Positions 1-6,923 are shown, counted from the stretch's first letter. The stretch is 18,725 nucleotides of DNA from an uncultured Candidatus Saccharibacteria bacterium (GCA_937876715.1 CALEGA010000062.1:1-18725), one strand, 5' to 3'. Notes: a model not told the origin generated them from the letters alone. Translations and numbers: made by a program.

Positions 1-241
1 CTATGGTGGGATTAAAGAGATGTCCGAGCAGCCAGCCGCGATTATCGTGACGGATGCGATTGAGGACAAGAACGCCGTGAAAGAAGCGAAAGCTTTGCAT
101 ATTCCAGTGATGGCGATTTGTGATACGAACGTTGACCCGACCGGAATTGACTATGTGATTCCGATGAACGATGATGCGATTAAAGCTGAGCAACTTGTGC
201 TTAACTATTTTGTCGAAGCTATTAAAGCCGCTAAAAAATAA
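1..241 (+). CDS. rpsB: 30S ribosomal protein S2, C-terminal part (5' end outside window)
   Basis: This is the last 79 or so residues of ribosomal protein S2, a structural protein of the 30S subunit. The reading frame is open from base 2, so the gene starts before the window; the ATG at 20 is internal. The visible part carries the S2 C-terminal signature: a PAAIIVTDAIEDKNAV strand and helix, then IPVMAICDTNVDP and IDYVIPMNDDAIKA, the usual 'DTN.DP..IDY.IP.NDDA' block. It ends with a lysine-rich tail and a TAA stop. The next gene, tsf, starts 21 bases downstream behind a strong Shine-Dalgarno sequence. This is the widespread rpsB-tsf operon, and the neighbour confirms the assignment. Confidence 0.96.
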   Translation, partial: YGGIKEMSEQPAAIIVTDAIEDKNAVKEAKALHIPVMAICDTNVDPTGIDYVIPMNDDAIKAEQLVLNYFVEAIKAAKK

Positions 242-262
242 ATTATTTTAAAAGGAGGGATT

Positions 263-853
263 ATGACAAAAATTTCCATTGACCAAATTAAAAAACTTAA
301 AGAGTTGTCGGGTGTCGGGTTGACCGATGCAAAAAACGCGTTGGTGGAAGCCGACGGTGATTTCGACAAGGCGCTTGAAGCGATGCGCAAAAAAGGTTTG
401 ACCAAGGCGGAGAAACGCGGTGACCGTGAGACCCGTGAGGGCTTGGTTGACGCTTATGTCCACGATGGGCGGATTGCGGCGATTGTCGAGCTTAACTGTG
501 AGACTTCGTTCGTAGCGAAGACCGACGAGTTCAAGACCTTGGCGCACCAAATTGCGATGCAAGTGGCTTCGATGAACCCGCTTTATGTTTCGGAAGCTGA
601 TATTCCGGAAGACGTTAAAGCGGCGAAGATGAAAGAACTCGAAGAGAACTTCAAAGGTCCGGAGAAGATGAAAGAGCAGATTCTTGCTGGTCAAGCCAAG
701 AAAGCGTTTTCTGACAAGGTTTTGATGAATCAACCTTATATTCTCGACGATACGAAGACGGTGGAAGCGTATATTAAAGAGTCGATTGCGAAAACTGGTG
801 AGAACATTACTGTTCGTCAGTTTAAGAGAATTGAATTGGGTGTAACCGAATAA
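263..853 (+). CDS. tsf: Translation elongation factor Ts
   Basis: EF-Ts is the guanine-nucleotide exchange factor that regenerates EF-Tu-GTP in the cytoplasm. The 196-residue product begins with the N-terminal UBA-like domain (KLKELSGVGLTDAKNAL, about residues 10-26), followed by KAEKRGDRETREG and the core-domain motif VELNCETSFVAKTDEF (about residues 75-90). At 196 residues it is the short form with one core repeat, as in Thermus, and not the roughly 280-residue form of E. coli. The start at 263 is set by a near-perfect Shine-Dalgarno (AAAGGAGG, 251-258). It is co-transcribed with rpsB and closed by the terminator just downstream. Confidence 0.97.
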   Translation: MTKISIDQIKKLKELSGVGLTDAKNALVEADGDFDKALEAMRKKGLTKAEKRGDRETREGLVDAYVHDGRIAAIVELNCETSFVAKTDEFKTLAHQIAMQVASMNPLYVSEADIPEDVKAAKMKELEENFKGPEKMKEQILAGQAKKAFSDKVLMNQPYILDDTKTVEAYIKESIAKTGENITVRQFKRIELGVTE

Positions 854-861
854 AATTTTTG

Positions 862-889
862 AAATAGCCTCATTGCGAGGCTATTTTTT
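862..889 (+). terminator. Rho-independent terminator of rpsB-tsf
   Basis: A perfect 10-bp stem (AAATAGCCTC at 862-871 pairs with 877-886) with a 5-base loop is followed by a run of T to 889. It starts 8 bases after the tsf stop. The end of its T-run merges with the extended -10 promoter of the next gene. Confidence 0.93.
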
Positions 890-897
890 GTTATAAT
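889..897 (+). promoter_or_regulatory. Extended -10 promoter of the glycosyltransferase gene (leaderless)
   Basis: TGT-TATAAT, with the TATAAT hexamer at 892-897. The ATG at 905 follows after 7 bases, so transcription should begin at or within a base of the start codon. No -35 box is visible; that position lies inside the tsf terminator. Confidence 0.7.
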
Positions 898-904
898 AAT
901 TATT

Positions 905-1912
905 ATGAAAGAAGAAGCTGAGATGAAAATTTCGGTCGTGGTGCCGGTTTATAACACGAAAGGGTATTTGCGTCAGTGCGTGGAGAGCCTTTTGAGGTGG
1001 AACAATGAGACGAATACGGAGGGTAAGGGCTTCCCTGGCGAGATTTTGCTGGTTGATAATGGTTCGACGGACGGGAGCTTTGAACTGGCGGAGGATTTGG
1101 CAAAGTTGTATCCGAAAGTGGGAATTAGAGTGATGAAGTGTGAGACGAAAGGCGCGGCGGCGGCGCGGAATTATGGCTTGAGAGAGGCGAGAGGTGAGTG
1201 GGTATGGTTTGTGGATTCGGACGATTTTGTGGTGCCGGCGGCGATTGCGAAGTTGTTTGGGCGGATTTCTCAGGAACCGGATGCGGAAGTGGTGACGATT
1301 GCGATGCAACGGGTGAGCGAGTCGGGATTCGATAAGAAAGACGTCCTGCCGGCGGTGCGGGCGGGGTTGGATGACCGGTCGATGAAGTTGATGGATTGGG
1401 CGCCGACGTTTGTGCGCTATGGGCTGGGACCGGTGCAGGTGCCGGCGAAGCGAGAGTTTTTGTTGAAGAATAAGTTGTTTTATGACGAGGGGATGATTCA
1501 CGAAGATATGGCGATTATTTCTGCTTATATATTATATACGGAGAAAATCGCGTCGGTGAAAGAGCCGATTTATATGTATCGCCAACGGGAGGGGTCGGTG
1601 CTACATTCGTCGAAGTGGAACGAGCACGAGCTGGACATTTTTAAGGCGCTCGAGTTGTTAAGCGAGCGGTTTGAGAAAGCGGGGAGGTATGGGGAGTTTA
1701 AGGCGGAGTTGGAGTATTTTTATATCTGGAATTTGCTGGACGACGCGGCGCGGCAGTTTGCGAAATTTAAGGAGGGGAGGCGAAATTTTGCGCAGATTCG
1801 ACACGCGCTTCAATCGCGCTTCCCGAAGTGGCGAAAGAATAAGTATTTTCTTGAATGTGGATGGAAAGTGCAGCTGCGTTGCCGCCTCGCCTACCACGGG
1901 ATTGTGAAATAA
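905..1912 (+). CDS. Family 2 glycosyltransferase
   Basis: A 335-residue inverting GT-A fold glycosyltransferase of family GT2, probably adding sugars to a cell-surface polysaccharide or lipid carrier at the inner face of the membrane. The N-terminus has the nucleotide-sugar motif ISVVVPVYNT (9-18), then LLVDNGSTDGS (48-58), a donor-binding KGAAAARNYGL stretch and the metal-binding VDSDD (103-107). A later HED (199-201) is in the position of the usual catalytic acid pair. No transmembrane helix is evident, and the C-terminus is basic. The ATG at 905 fits the leaderless promoter spacing; an in-frame ATG at 923, just before the conserved strand, is a weaker alternative. It is a single-gene unit between two terminators, convergent with the tRNA. 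The acceptor and sugar cannot be told from sequence. Confidence 0.88.
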   Translation: MKEEAEMKISVVVPVYNTKGYLRQCVESLLRWNNETNTEGKGFPGEILLVDNGSTDGSFELAEDLAKLYPKVGIRVMKCETKGAAAARNYGLREARGEWVWFVDSDDFVVPAAIAKLFGRISQEPDAEVVTIAMQRVSESGFDKKDVLPAVRAGLDDRSMKLMDWAPTFVRYGLGPVQVPAKREFLLKNKLFYDEGMIHEDMAIISAYILYTEKIASVKEPIYMYRQREGSVLHSSKWNEHELDIFKALELLSERFEKAGRYGEFKAELEYFYIWNLLDDAARQFAKFKEGRRNFAQIRHALQSRFPKWRKNKYFLECGWKVQLRCRLAYHGIVK

Positions 1913-1934
1913 AAATAGACCTCTATCAAGGTCT
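1911..1934 (-). terminator. Rho-independent terminator of tRNA-Val
   Basis: Read on the minus strand, AGACCT pairs with AGGTCT (1929-1934 with 1917-1922) around a 6-base loop, followed by A and five T (1915-1911). It begins immediately after the encoded CCA of the tRNA. The T-run overlaps the stop codon of the convergent glycosyltransferase gene. Confidence 0.82.
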
Positions 1935-2011
1935 TGGTGGATCTTGCTGGGCTCGAACCAGCGACCTTACGAATGTGAATCGTACGCTCTAGCCAGCTGA
2001 GCTAAAGATCC
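1935..2011 (-). tRNA. tRNA-Val (anticodon CAC)
   Basis: A complete 77-nt cloverleaf reads on the minus strand. The acceptor stem is GGATCTT/AAGATCC with discriminator A and an encoded CCA. The D-arm stem is GCTC/GAGC. The anticodon stem is TACGA/TCGTA around the 7-base loop TTCACAT, giving anticodon CAC, which reads the valine codon GUG. The variable loop is AGGTC, and the T-arm is GCTGG-TTCGAGC-CCAGC. All stems pair without mismatch. It has its own promoter and terminator. Confidence 0.97.
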
Positions 2012-2021
2012 GCTGAGTGAT

Positions 2022-2030
2022 ATTATACCA
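2022..2030 (-). promoter_or_regulatory. Extended -10 promoter of tRNA-Val
   Basis: TGG-TATAAT on the minus strand, ending 10 bases before the first base of the tRNA, so the primary transcript would carry only a 3-4 base 5' leader. It lies back to back with the prfA promoter. Confidence 0.72.
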
Positions 2031-2040
2031 TAGGTTCGTG

Positions 2041-2049
2041 TGATATAAT
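2041..2049 (+). promoter_or_regulatory. Extended -10 promoter of prfA-prmC (leaderless)
   Basis: TGA-TATAAT with the hexamer at 2044-2049. The prfA ATG at 2056 follows after 6 bases and no Shine-Dalgarno can fit between, so a leaderless mRNA is predicted. Confidence 0.72.
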
Positions 2050-2055
2050 AGATGT

Positions 2056-3099
2056 ATGGATTATGATTTTGAGAAATTAGAAACTGAGAAGCGAGGAATC
2101 GAGGCATTTTTGGCAAAGCCAGATGCGTTTGCCGACCCTGAATTTGCGGCGAAGTCGAAGCGGATGGCGGAACTTACGGGTATTTTTGAGTTGAAAGCGC
2201 AAATTGAAGCGGACGAAAAAGCCTTAAGCGAAGCGAAAGAACTCTTGAATGACGCGGAATTAGGCGAATTAGCAAAAGACGACGTGGAAAATTTGACGAA
2301 GAAGTTGGAGACGGAAAAAGCGGAGATGGAAGAAAAAATGATTCCGCGCGACCCGCTCGACGACCGACCGGCAATCGTGGAAATCCGCGCGGGAGCGGGA
2401 GGCGACGAGGCGTCGCTATTCGCGGGGGAGCTATATCGAATGTATGTGCGATTTGCAGAACGGAACGGTTTGAAAGTGGAGCTGATGTCGCAGAACGAGA
2501 ACGAAGCGGGTGGAATGAAAGAAGTGATTTTTAAGATTAAGGGCGACAATGCCTATGGTTTGATGAAATTTGAGGGCGGCGTACATCGCGTGCAGCGTGT
2601 GCCGGTGACGGAAAGCCAAGGACGGATTCACACTTCGACCGTAACGGTGGCAGTGCTACCGGAAGCGGAAGAACACGACGTGGAAATCCGCGAAGAAGAT
2701 TTACGCATCGACATTTATCGCTCGGGTGGGCACGGCGGTCAAGGCGTGAACACGACGGATTCGGCGGTGCGGATTACGCATTTGCCGACAGGGATTGTGG
2801 TAGCAATGCAAGATGAACGAAGCCAACAACAAAATCGCGTGAAAGCAATGACGATTTTGAGGACACGTTTAGTAGAAAAACAACGCGAAGAAGAACGGAA
2901 GAATGCCAGTGCAGCGCGGAAGTCGCTGATTGGTACGGGTGACCGAAGCGAGAAAATTCGGACGTATAATTTTCCGCAAGACCGGATTACCGACCATAGG
3001 ATTCATTATTCGAGGAGTAATATTGGAGCGGCGATGGATGGGGATATTGAACATATTGTGAGGGAGCTGACTAAATATGAAAGAGAGCAAAAAGCCTAA
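2056..3099 (+). CDS. prfA: Peptide chain release factor 1
   Basis: RF1 recognises UAA and UAG in the ribosomal A site and triggers peptidyl-tRNA hydrolysis. The 347-residue product (family about 360) has the RF1-type stop-codon tripeptide PVT (183-185) within HRVQRVPVTESQGRIHTS, where RF2 would have SPF. The catalytic GGQ is at 227-229, within RSGGHGGQGVNTTDSAVR. The first 100 residues form the usual charged helical domain 1. It overlaps prmC by 23 bases, and prmC modifies the glutamine of GGQ, so the operon pairs enzyme and substrate. The start is chosen from the 6-base distance to the extended -10. An RF2 gene should exist elsewhere, because TGA stops are used in this window. Confidence 0.97.
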   Translation: MDYDFEKLETEKRGIEAFLAKPDAFADPEFAAKSKRMAELTGIFELKAQIEADEKALSEAKELLNDAELGELAKDDVENLTKKLETEKAEMEEKMIPRDPLDDRPAIVEIRAGAGGDEASLFAGELYRMYVRFAERNGLKVELMSQNENEAGGMKEVIFKIKGDNAYGLMKFEGGVHRVQRVPVTESQGRIHTSTVTVAVLPEAEEHDVEIREEDLRIDIYRSGGHGGQGVNTTDSAVRITHLPTGIVVAMQDERSQQQNRVKAMTILRTRLVEKQREEERKNASAARKSLIGTGDRSEKIRTYNFPQDRITDHRIHYSRSNIGAAMDGDIEHIVRELTKYEREQKA

Positions 3100-3742
3100 A
3101 GCCTATCAAGACGGCTATGTCGATTTTTATGGGCTGAAGTTTTTGGTAACGCCAGACGTTTTAATTCCCCGCCCTGAAACGGAAGCGGCGGTGGATTTGA
3201 TTTTATCGCTGGCGGGAGTGCCTTATCTCGCAGGAGTGGCGGTGCCGCCGTCGGTTTTGCCAGTTGAGTCGCGGATTTTGGACGTGGGGACGGGGAGCGG
3301 GTGTATCGCCGTGACGGTGAAGCAGAAGTTGCCGGAGGCTTCGGTTTTTGCTTGTGATGTTTCTGCCAAGGCACTTGAAGTGGCGCGAAAGAACGCGGGA
3401 AGATTGGGCACCGAGGTTGAATTTTTGGAAAGTGATTTACTGGAGAATGTTTTGGGAAAGTTTGATGTGATGGTAGCGAATTTGCCGTATGTTTCGCGAG
3501 ATTGGGAGTGGCTTGATCGGGAGGCGTTAGATTATGAACCAGACTTGGCGCTGTATGCCGAAGATGGCGGTTTAGCGATTATTTTTAGGTTGCTCGAACA
3601 AGCTAAAAACCGAACCAAATATCTAATTCTTGAAGCTGACCCGTGCCAACACGAGAAAATAACCTCGAGCGCAGGGGCTCAAGGTTATAAACTCTTGAAA
3701 GTCGTTGGGTTCCAGTTACTCTTTGTATTCGGCGAGAGTTAG
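3077..3742 (+). CDS. prmC: Release factor glutamine methyltransferase, short form without the N-terminal domain
   Basis: PrmC (HemK) uses S-adenosylmethionine to N5-methylate the GGQ glutamine of release factors. The 221-residue product starts directly at the linker hairpin (FYGLKFLVTPDVLIPRPETE, about residues 17-36). It has the SAM-binding DVGTGSGCIAV (69-79), the acidic DVS at the end of strand 2, and the catalytic motif as NLPYVSRD (135-142). The family norm is about 280 residues with an N-terminal helical domain of some 80 residues that grips the release factor; that domain is absent. The motif is NLPY where most PrmC have NPPY. The start lies inside prfA, with a GAGGGAG Shine-Dalgarno at about 3060-3066. 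The 3' end overlaps the convergent htrA by 27 bases. Confidence 0.85.
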   Translation: MKESKKPKAYQDGYVDFYGLKFLVTPDVLIPRPETEAAVDLILSLAGVPYLAGVAVPPSVLPVESRILDVGTGSGCIAVTVKQKLPEASVFACDVSAKALEVARKNAGRLGTEVEFLESDLLENVLGKFDVMVANLPYVSRDWEWLDREALDYEPDLALYAEDGGLAIIFRLLEQAKNRTKYLILEADPCQHEKITSSAGAQGYKLLKVVGFQLLFVFGES

Positions 3743-4882
3743 GTCGATGGTAAGAGTTTGACCGTCGCGGAGAACGACGAGGGAGACGGTATCACCGACG
3801 GAGTGTTCGCCGAGGAGCGTGCCGAGAGAAGTGGAGGCGCCGATTTTAATGTTGTTGATGGCGAGGATGATGTCGCCTTTTTTGAGGCCGGCTTTTTCGG
3901 CGGGAGAACCTTTGAGAGTCTCAGCAATGTAAGCGCCATAAGTGGAAGCGAGGTCGTTTTCAAAGGCGGTGGTGGCATCGATAGTTTGGTAGCTAACGCC
4001 AGCATATGCCGCCTTTGCTTCACCGGTTTCGAGAATAGTTTTCAACATACCTTTGACGCTAGAAATAGGAATAGCGAAACCGATGTTGTTGCCGGAAGAA
4101 ACCGCAGTGTTGATGCCGATAACTTCGCCGGCGGCGTTAACGAGTGGTCCACCGGAGTTGCCGGAGTTAATAGCGGCGTCGGTTTGAATCATGTCAGTAA
4201 GAGTTTCGGCGTTTTGATAAGAGGAGTCAGTGGCGGTAAGGGAGCGACCGGTGCCGGAAATGATGCCGGAAGTGACAGTGTTTTGATATTGACCGAGAGC
4301 GTTGCCGATGGCGATAACTTGCTCGCCGATAGTAATGGTCTTGGAATCGCCTAAAGTGGCGGCGGAGAGATTGTTGACGTTGTTAATTTTTAAGAACGCG
4401 ACGTCGTCGAACGGGTCAGTGCCGACGAGGTCAACTTCTTTATAAACCGTGCCATCGTCAAGCACAACGTAAATCTTAGTGGCACCTTCGATGACGTGCT
4501 TATTGGTGAGGACATAACCGTCGCTCGAAACAATGATACCGGTACCGGCAGCAGCGCCAGTAGATTCGGTCTCGCCGTAGAAGAAACTGTAGGACTTAGT
4601 TTTAGTCTCCGTGATAATCGAGACAACGGACGGCGCAACCTTGGAAGCAACGTCGGCGATTGAGCCTTCGGTGAAGTTGGCGGAGTTGGAATCCTTAGCA
4701 AAATCTTGGACGAACGTGCCGGCGGTACGAGTGCGGTAGATACTGTAAAGGAGATAAGAATTGTAGCCGGTGATAAGGAGCGCGACGAGGGCGAAGATAA
4801 AGCCGGTGATGGCGAGACCTTTGCCGGATTTAGGTTTTGTTTCCGTTTTTGGTGCAGCTTCAATAACTTCTGCTTTTGACAT
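3716..4882 (-). CDS. HtrA/DegP-like trypsin-type serine protease with one PDZ domain
   Basis: A membrane-anchored quality-control protease expected to act on misfolded or surface proteins outside the cytoplasmic membrane. Of 388 residues, 1-22 are cytoplasmic and one membrane anchor spans about 23-46. The trypsin-like domain holds the triad His129 (TNKHVIEGA), Asp160 (DPFDDVAFLKI) and Ser243 (INSGNSGGPLVN). A single PDZ domain follows from about 295 to 385 (SPAEKAGLKKGDIILAIN). All catalytic residues are intact. Translation is directed by a full Shine-Dalgarno (AAAGGAGGT, 4897-4889). It lies 17 bases after the membrane-protein gene and is probably co-transcribed with it. The operon promoter carries a direct-repeat box shared with the response-regulator operon, suggesting envelope-stress control. 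Confidence 0.93.
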   Translation of the reverse strand: MSKAEVIEAAPKTETKPKSGKGLAITGFIFALVALLITGYNSYLLYSIYRTRTAGTFVQDFAKDSNSANFTEGSIADVASKVAPSVVSIITETKTKSYSFFYGETESTGAAAGTGIIVSSDGYVLTNKHVIEGATKIYVVLDDGTVYKEVDLVGTDPFDDVAFLKINNVNNLSAATLGDSKTITIGEQVIAIGNALGQYQNTVTSGIISGTGRSLTATDSSYQNAETLTDMIQTDAAINSGNSGGPLVNAAGEVIGINTAVSSGNNIGFAIPISSVKGMLKTILETGEAKAAYAGVSYQTIDATTAFENDLASTYGAYIAETLKGSPAEKAGLKKGDIILAINNIKIGASTSLGTLLGEHSVGDTVSLVVLRDGQTLTIDLTLAEYKE

Positions 4883-4899
4883 AAGATAACCTCCTTTGG

Positions 4900-5688
4900 T
4901 TATACGTTAAATATTGGTTGCGAAAAGCCGATGATGATAATGGCGAGAATAACGACACTGAAAATAATGGGGACGGCGACTTCCTTGAACTTGAACCTGC
5001 CGTCGCGACTTTCGACGGAACGGTAAACGCGTTCGGTCATAAAGGCGAAGATGGTGAGAATGATGGCGAGTTGCGGAATGATGAGACCGATGTCGATAAA
5101 AGTATAAACGATGAGCCACGAGTGACAGAGGAGAGCGATTTCTGCGAAAAAGACACCGAAGATAAGAGCGGGATAACCACGGTCGTTCATATTGTTGTTT
5201 TGAGCAAGGACGTGACGAGCGGCGCCGTAGCCGACGACAAATTCGAGGAGGGAGATGAGAACGGAGTTAACGCTGGCAGAAAGAATGGTCACGGCGGTAG
5301 TGCCGATAAAGATGGCAAAGAGTGCCTGAATGAGGTTCCACGTTTCCGTAGTTCTTGGCTTGACGACGGTGAGCCAGAGAATATAGACGGCGCTCAAGAT
5401 ATAGTGAATGGGGAGAACGGAAGTGCCGGCGAAGAAAGCGAGCAACACAATCGAGAAACCGACGATAAGGTCAACGAGGTTGCTTTTAACGTTGAGCCAG
5501 AGATAATGTGGACGGACGGCGAACATACGCCACTTGGACAAGAGGACAAGAATGAAACCAATAATCCAAGAGCCGGAAATGATGGTGGCAAAAACGGAAC
5601 CGACGCCGAGGAGAATGTTCATCGCGATATGAAGAATGTTAGAGAGGGCGTTGCGACTTTTGCGGATGAAGATGTAATCTGATGCCAT
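4900..5688 (-). CDS. Polytopic membrane protein of unknown function, first gene of the htrA operon
   Basis: A 262-residue, very hydrophobic protein with about eight predicted transmembrane helices, at roughly 18-50 (two), 70-110 (two), 118-150 (one or two), 170-218 (two) and 236-258. A basic cytoplasmic loop lies before the last helix (TERVYRSVESRDGRFKFKE). No catalytic motif or known transporter signature can be seen, and no function is assigned. The start at 5688 is supported by an extended -10 whose TATAAT ends 9 bases upstream, which gives a leader of only a few bases and no Shine-Dalgarno. It is directly followed by the HtrA protease, so a partner or regulatory role in surface protein quality control is possible but only inferred from position. 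Confidence 0.8.
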   Translation of the reverse strand: MASDYIFIRKSRNALSNILHIAMNILLGVGSVFATIISGSWIIGFILVLLSKWRMFAVRPHYLWLNVKSNLVDLIVGFSIVLLAFFAGTSVLPIHYILSAVYILWLTVVKPRTTETWNLIQALFAIFIGTTAVTILSASVNSVLISLLEFVVGYGAARHVLAQNNNMNDRGYPALIFGVFFAEIALLCHSWLIVYTFIDIGLIIPQLAIILTIFAFMTERVYRSVESRDGRFKFKEVAVPIIFSVVILAIIIIGFSQPIFNV

Positions 5689-5697
5689 ATATAATAT

Positions 5698-5706
5698 ATT
5701 ATATCA
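5698..5706 (-). promoter_or_regulatory. Extended -10 promoter of the membrane-protein/htrA operon
   Basis: TGA-TATAAT on the minus strand, ending 9 bases before the ATG at 5688. The TATAAT is part of a 14-base perfect palindrome (TATAATATATTATA, 5690-5703). The direct-repeat box at 5712-5731 sits where a -35 element would be. Confidence 0.65.
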
Positions 5707-5711
5707 AAAAT

Positions 5712-5731
5712 CTTAAAATAAAACTTAAAAT
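5712..5731 (-). promoter_or_regulatory. Putative OmpR-family response-regulator box (htrA operon)
   Basis: Direct repeat CTTAAAAT (5712-5719), 4 bases, CTTAAAAT (5724-5731), a 12-base period. On the minus strand it reads ATTTTAAG-N4-ATTTTAAG and ends 8 bases before TATAAT of the operon promoter, overlapping the -35 region. The same arrangement recurs at 8966-8985 before the response-regulator gene. Tandem half-sites with an 11-12 base period are typical for dimers of OmpR/PhoB-type regulators. It also lies about 30 bases upstream of the lepB -10 on the other strand, so it could act on both genes. Confidence 0.55.
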
Positions 5732-5760
5732 ATAAAAATAAGCAGATTTTCTAGCGCGCG

Positions 5761-5769
5761 TGTTATAAT
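5761..5769 (+). promoter_or_regulatory. Extended -10 promoter of lepB (leaderless)
   Basis: TGT-TATAAT with the hexamer at 5764-5769; ATG at 5777 after 7 bases. GGAG at 5771-5774 is only 2 bases from the ATG, too close to act as a Shine-Dalgarno, so a leaderless mRNA is predicted. Confidence 0.72.
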
Positions 5770-5776
5770 AGGAGAT

Positions 5777-6427
5777 ATGGATAAAGAATTTAGTCACGCA
5801 ACATTTTTACAACGTCACCCGTTAGTGAGAGACCTTTTGAGTTTAGTTTTGTTTGTGGGCGCTGTGGCACTGGGGACGTTTCTTTTAAACACGTTTATTT
5901 TCCGGTCATATAACGTAGTCGGCGGGAGTATGGAAAACACCCTGCTCGGCGACGACCGGATGATTGTGAACCGTTTGACGGTGAGCTGGGCGCACTTCTT
6001 AGGGCACGAATACGTACCGGAACGAGGGCAAATTATTGTCTTTGCGAACGGCAGTTCAAGCGGAGAGATGACCTGCGCAGCGCCGATGGGGATTAAGGAT
6101 CAATATCTCATTAAGCGCGTGATTGCATTCCCCGGGGAGAGAGTGCAGGTGAAAGACGGCGTAATGACAATTTATAATGACGAGCATCCGGACGGGTTTG
6201 TTTATGATACGGAATGGCGCAAAGCGGCAGACGACGGGCCGAAAGAGCATACGAGCGGCGAGGTGGATGTGATTGTGCCGGAGGGTGAGTTGTTCGTATC
6301 GGGCGATAACCGCGAGGGGTCTAATTCATACGACTCGCGCAACGGTCTTGGAACGATACCATATTGTCGCGTTGCTGGTCCCGTGATACTTAGGCTGTTT
6401 CCATTAAACAGGTTTCGGTTTTTTTAG
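5777..6427 (+). CDS. lepB: Signal peptidase I
   Basis: Type I signal peptidase cleaves signal peptides from exported proteins at the outer face of the cytoplasmic membrane. The 216-residue protein has a short cytoplasmic N-terminus and a membrane helix at about 20-42. The nucleophile Ser51 lies in VGGSMENTL and the general base Lys113 in YLIKRVIAFPGE. The box E motif SGDNREGSNSYDSRNGLG lies near the C-terminus. The Ser-Lys dyad is intact. Only one N-terminal anchor is visible, as in Gram-positive enzymes. It is divergent from the membrane-protein/htrA operon with an AT-rich 88-base spacer, and a bidirectional terminator closes it. Confidence 0.96.
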   Translation: MDKEFSHATFLQRHPLVRDLLSLVLFVGAVALGTFLLNTFIFRSYNVVGGSMENTLLGDDRMIVNRLTVSWAHFLGHEYVPERGQIIVFANGSSSGEMTCAAPMGIKDQYLIKRVIAFPGERVQVKDGVMTIYNDEHPDGFVYDTEWRKAADDGPKEHTSGEVDVIVPEGELFVSGDNREGSNSYDSRNGLGTIPYCRVAGPVILRLFPLNRFRFF

Positions 6428-6445
6428 TGTTCTTCTTCGTTAAAG

Positions 6446-6478
6446 AAAAAAGACGCCAGATGATAAAAGGCGTCTTTT
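6446..6478. terminator. Bidirectional terminator between lepB and the small gene
   Basis: A perfect 10-bp stem, AAAAGACGCC (6448-6457) with GGCGTCTTTT (6469-6478), around an 11-base loop. It has four T at the plus-strand end and six T on the minus strand (6451-6446), so it can stop both lepB and the convergent small gene ending at 6489; the minus-strand T-run is the stronger. Confidence 0.88.
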
Positions 6479-6488
6479 CCATTTTGAG

Positions 6489-6740
6489 CTACATCGCGGT
6501 AAGATTCCACTGAAGGCTGGTTGAGTTAAACTCCAACACATAGCGTTGGTGGTTCGCGATGATGTCGAAGAGGTGATGTGCCGTGCTGCCGATGAATTTG
6601 ATGTGAGTACGGAGAAGCTCCGTAACCTCGACTTCAGATTCGCCGCGTTTCTTGAAAGAAAGCGGTTGGCAGGGCGTCATCTCATAGCCGAAAAGTGCCA
6701 TGACTTCGACGCGCTCTGATGTGGTTTTATTGTTTTTCAT
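6489..6740 (-). CDS. Small conserved-looking protein of unknown function (83 aa)
   Basis: An 83-residue soluble protein with no membrane segment. Alternating hydrophobic and charged stretches (PLSFKKRGESEVEVTELLR, HLFDIIANHQRYVLEFN, LQWNLTAM) suggest a small beta-barrel or sandwich. The run 'P..F..RG...EVTE.L' ending in a short 'W.LT' strand recalls DUF6504-type proteins, but this is a weak resemblance. The ATG at 6740 is chosen because AAGGAG lies 7-8 bases upstream (minus strand); an in-frame ATG at 6779 has no ribosome site and would add a non-conserved-looking tail. The gene has an unusually long 5' leader. Base composition and codon use are like the neighbours, so it is likely real. Confidence 0.65.
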   Translation of the reverse strand: MKNNKTTSERVEVMALFGYEMTPCQPLSFKKRGESEVEVTELLRTHIKFIGSTAHHLFDIIANHQRYVLEFNSTSLQWNLTAM

Positions 6741-6887
6741 AGATAACTCCTTGAATTTATTTTTAATTCGTAGAGTCATTTATGTGAGCCCAAACTTTAA
6801 AGGCTCTTGGTAGCAGGAAGAAAATGACGGAACTTCCCACTACTACGGTGATTTTGTCCAACCAGTGACCGAAGTATAACTGGACAA
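6741..6887 (-). other. Long structured 5' leader of the small gene
   Basis: About 145 bases separate the predicted transcription start (near 6886) from the ATG at 6740. They contain no ORF of note but several stem-loops read on the minus strand: a 7-bp perfect stem TTGTCCA/TGGACAA (6887-6881 with 6860-6854), a GGAAG/CTTCC stem (about 6837-6816), GAGCC/GGCTC (about 6805-6786), and GAATT/AATTC just before the ribosome site. In a window where most first genes are leaderless this is exceptional. It could be a cis-regulatory RNA. No known riboswitch class is recognised. Confidence 0.4.
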
Positions 6888-6892
6888 TAATT

Positions 6893-6920
6893 ATTATAAT
6901 TGACTTATGGCAAAATTCAA
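6893..6920 (-). promoter_or_regulatory. -35/-10 type promoter for the small gene
   Basis: On the minus strand TTGAAT (6920-6915), a 16-base spacer, then TATAAT (6898-6893). It lacks the TG extension seen at nearly all other promoters here and is the only one with a recognisable -35. It starts just past the glutaredoxin stop codon. Confidence 0.45.
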
Positions 6921-6923
6921 GAA

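Noticed and set aside
4918..5682. A 254-codon plus-strand open frame rich in Asp, Glu and Asn
   Set aside because: It is the exact antisense of the hydrophobic membrane-protein gene. Its acidic composition is the complement of Val/Ile/Leu codons, and no ribosome site or promoter precedes it.
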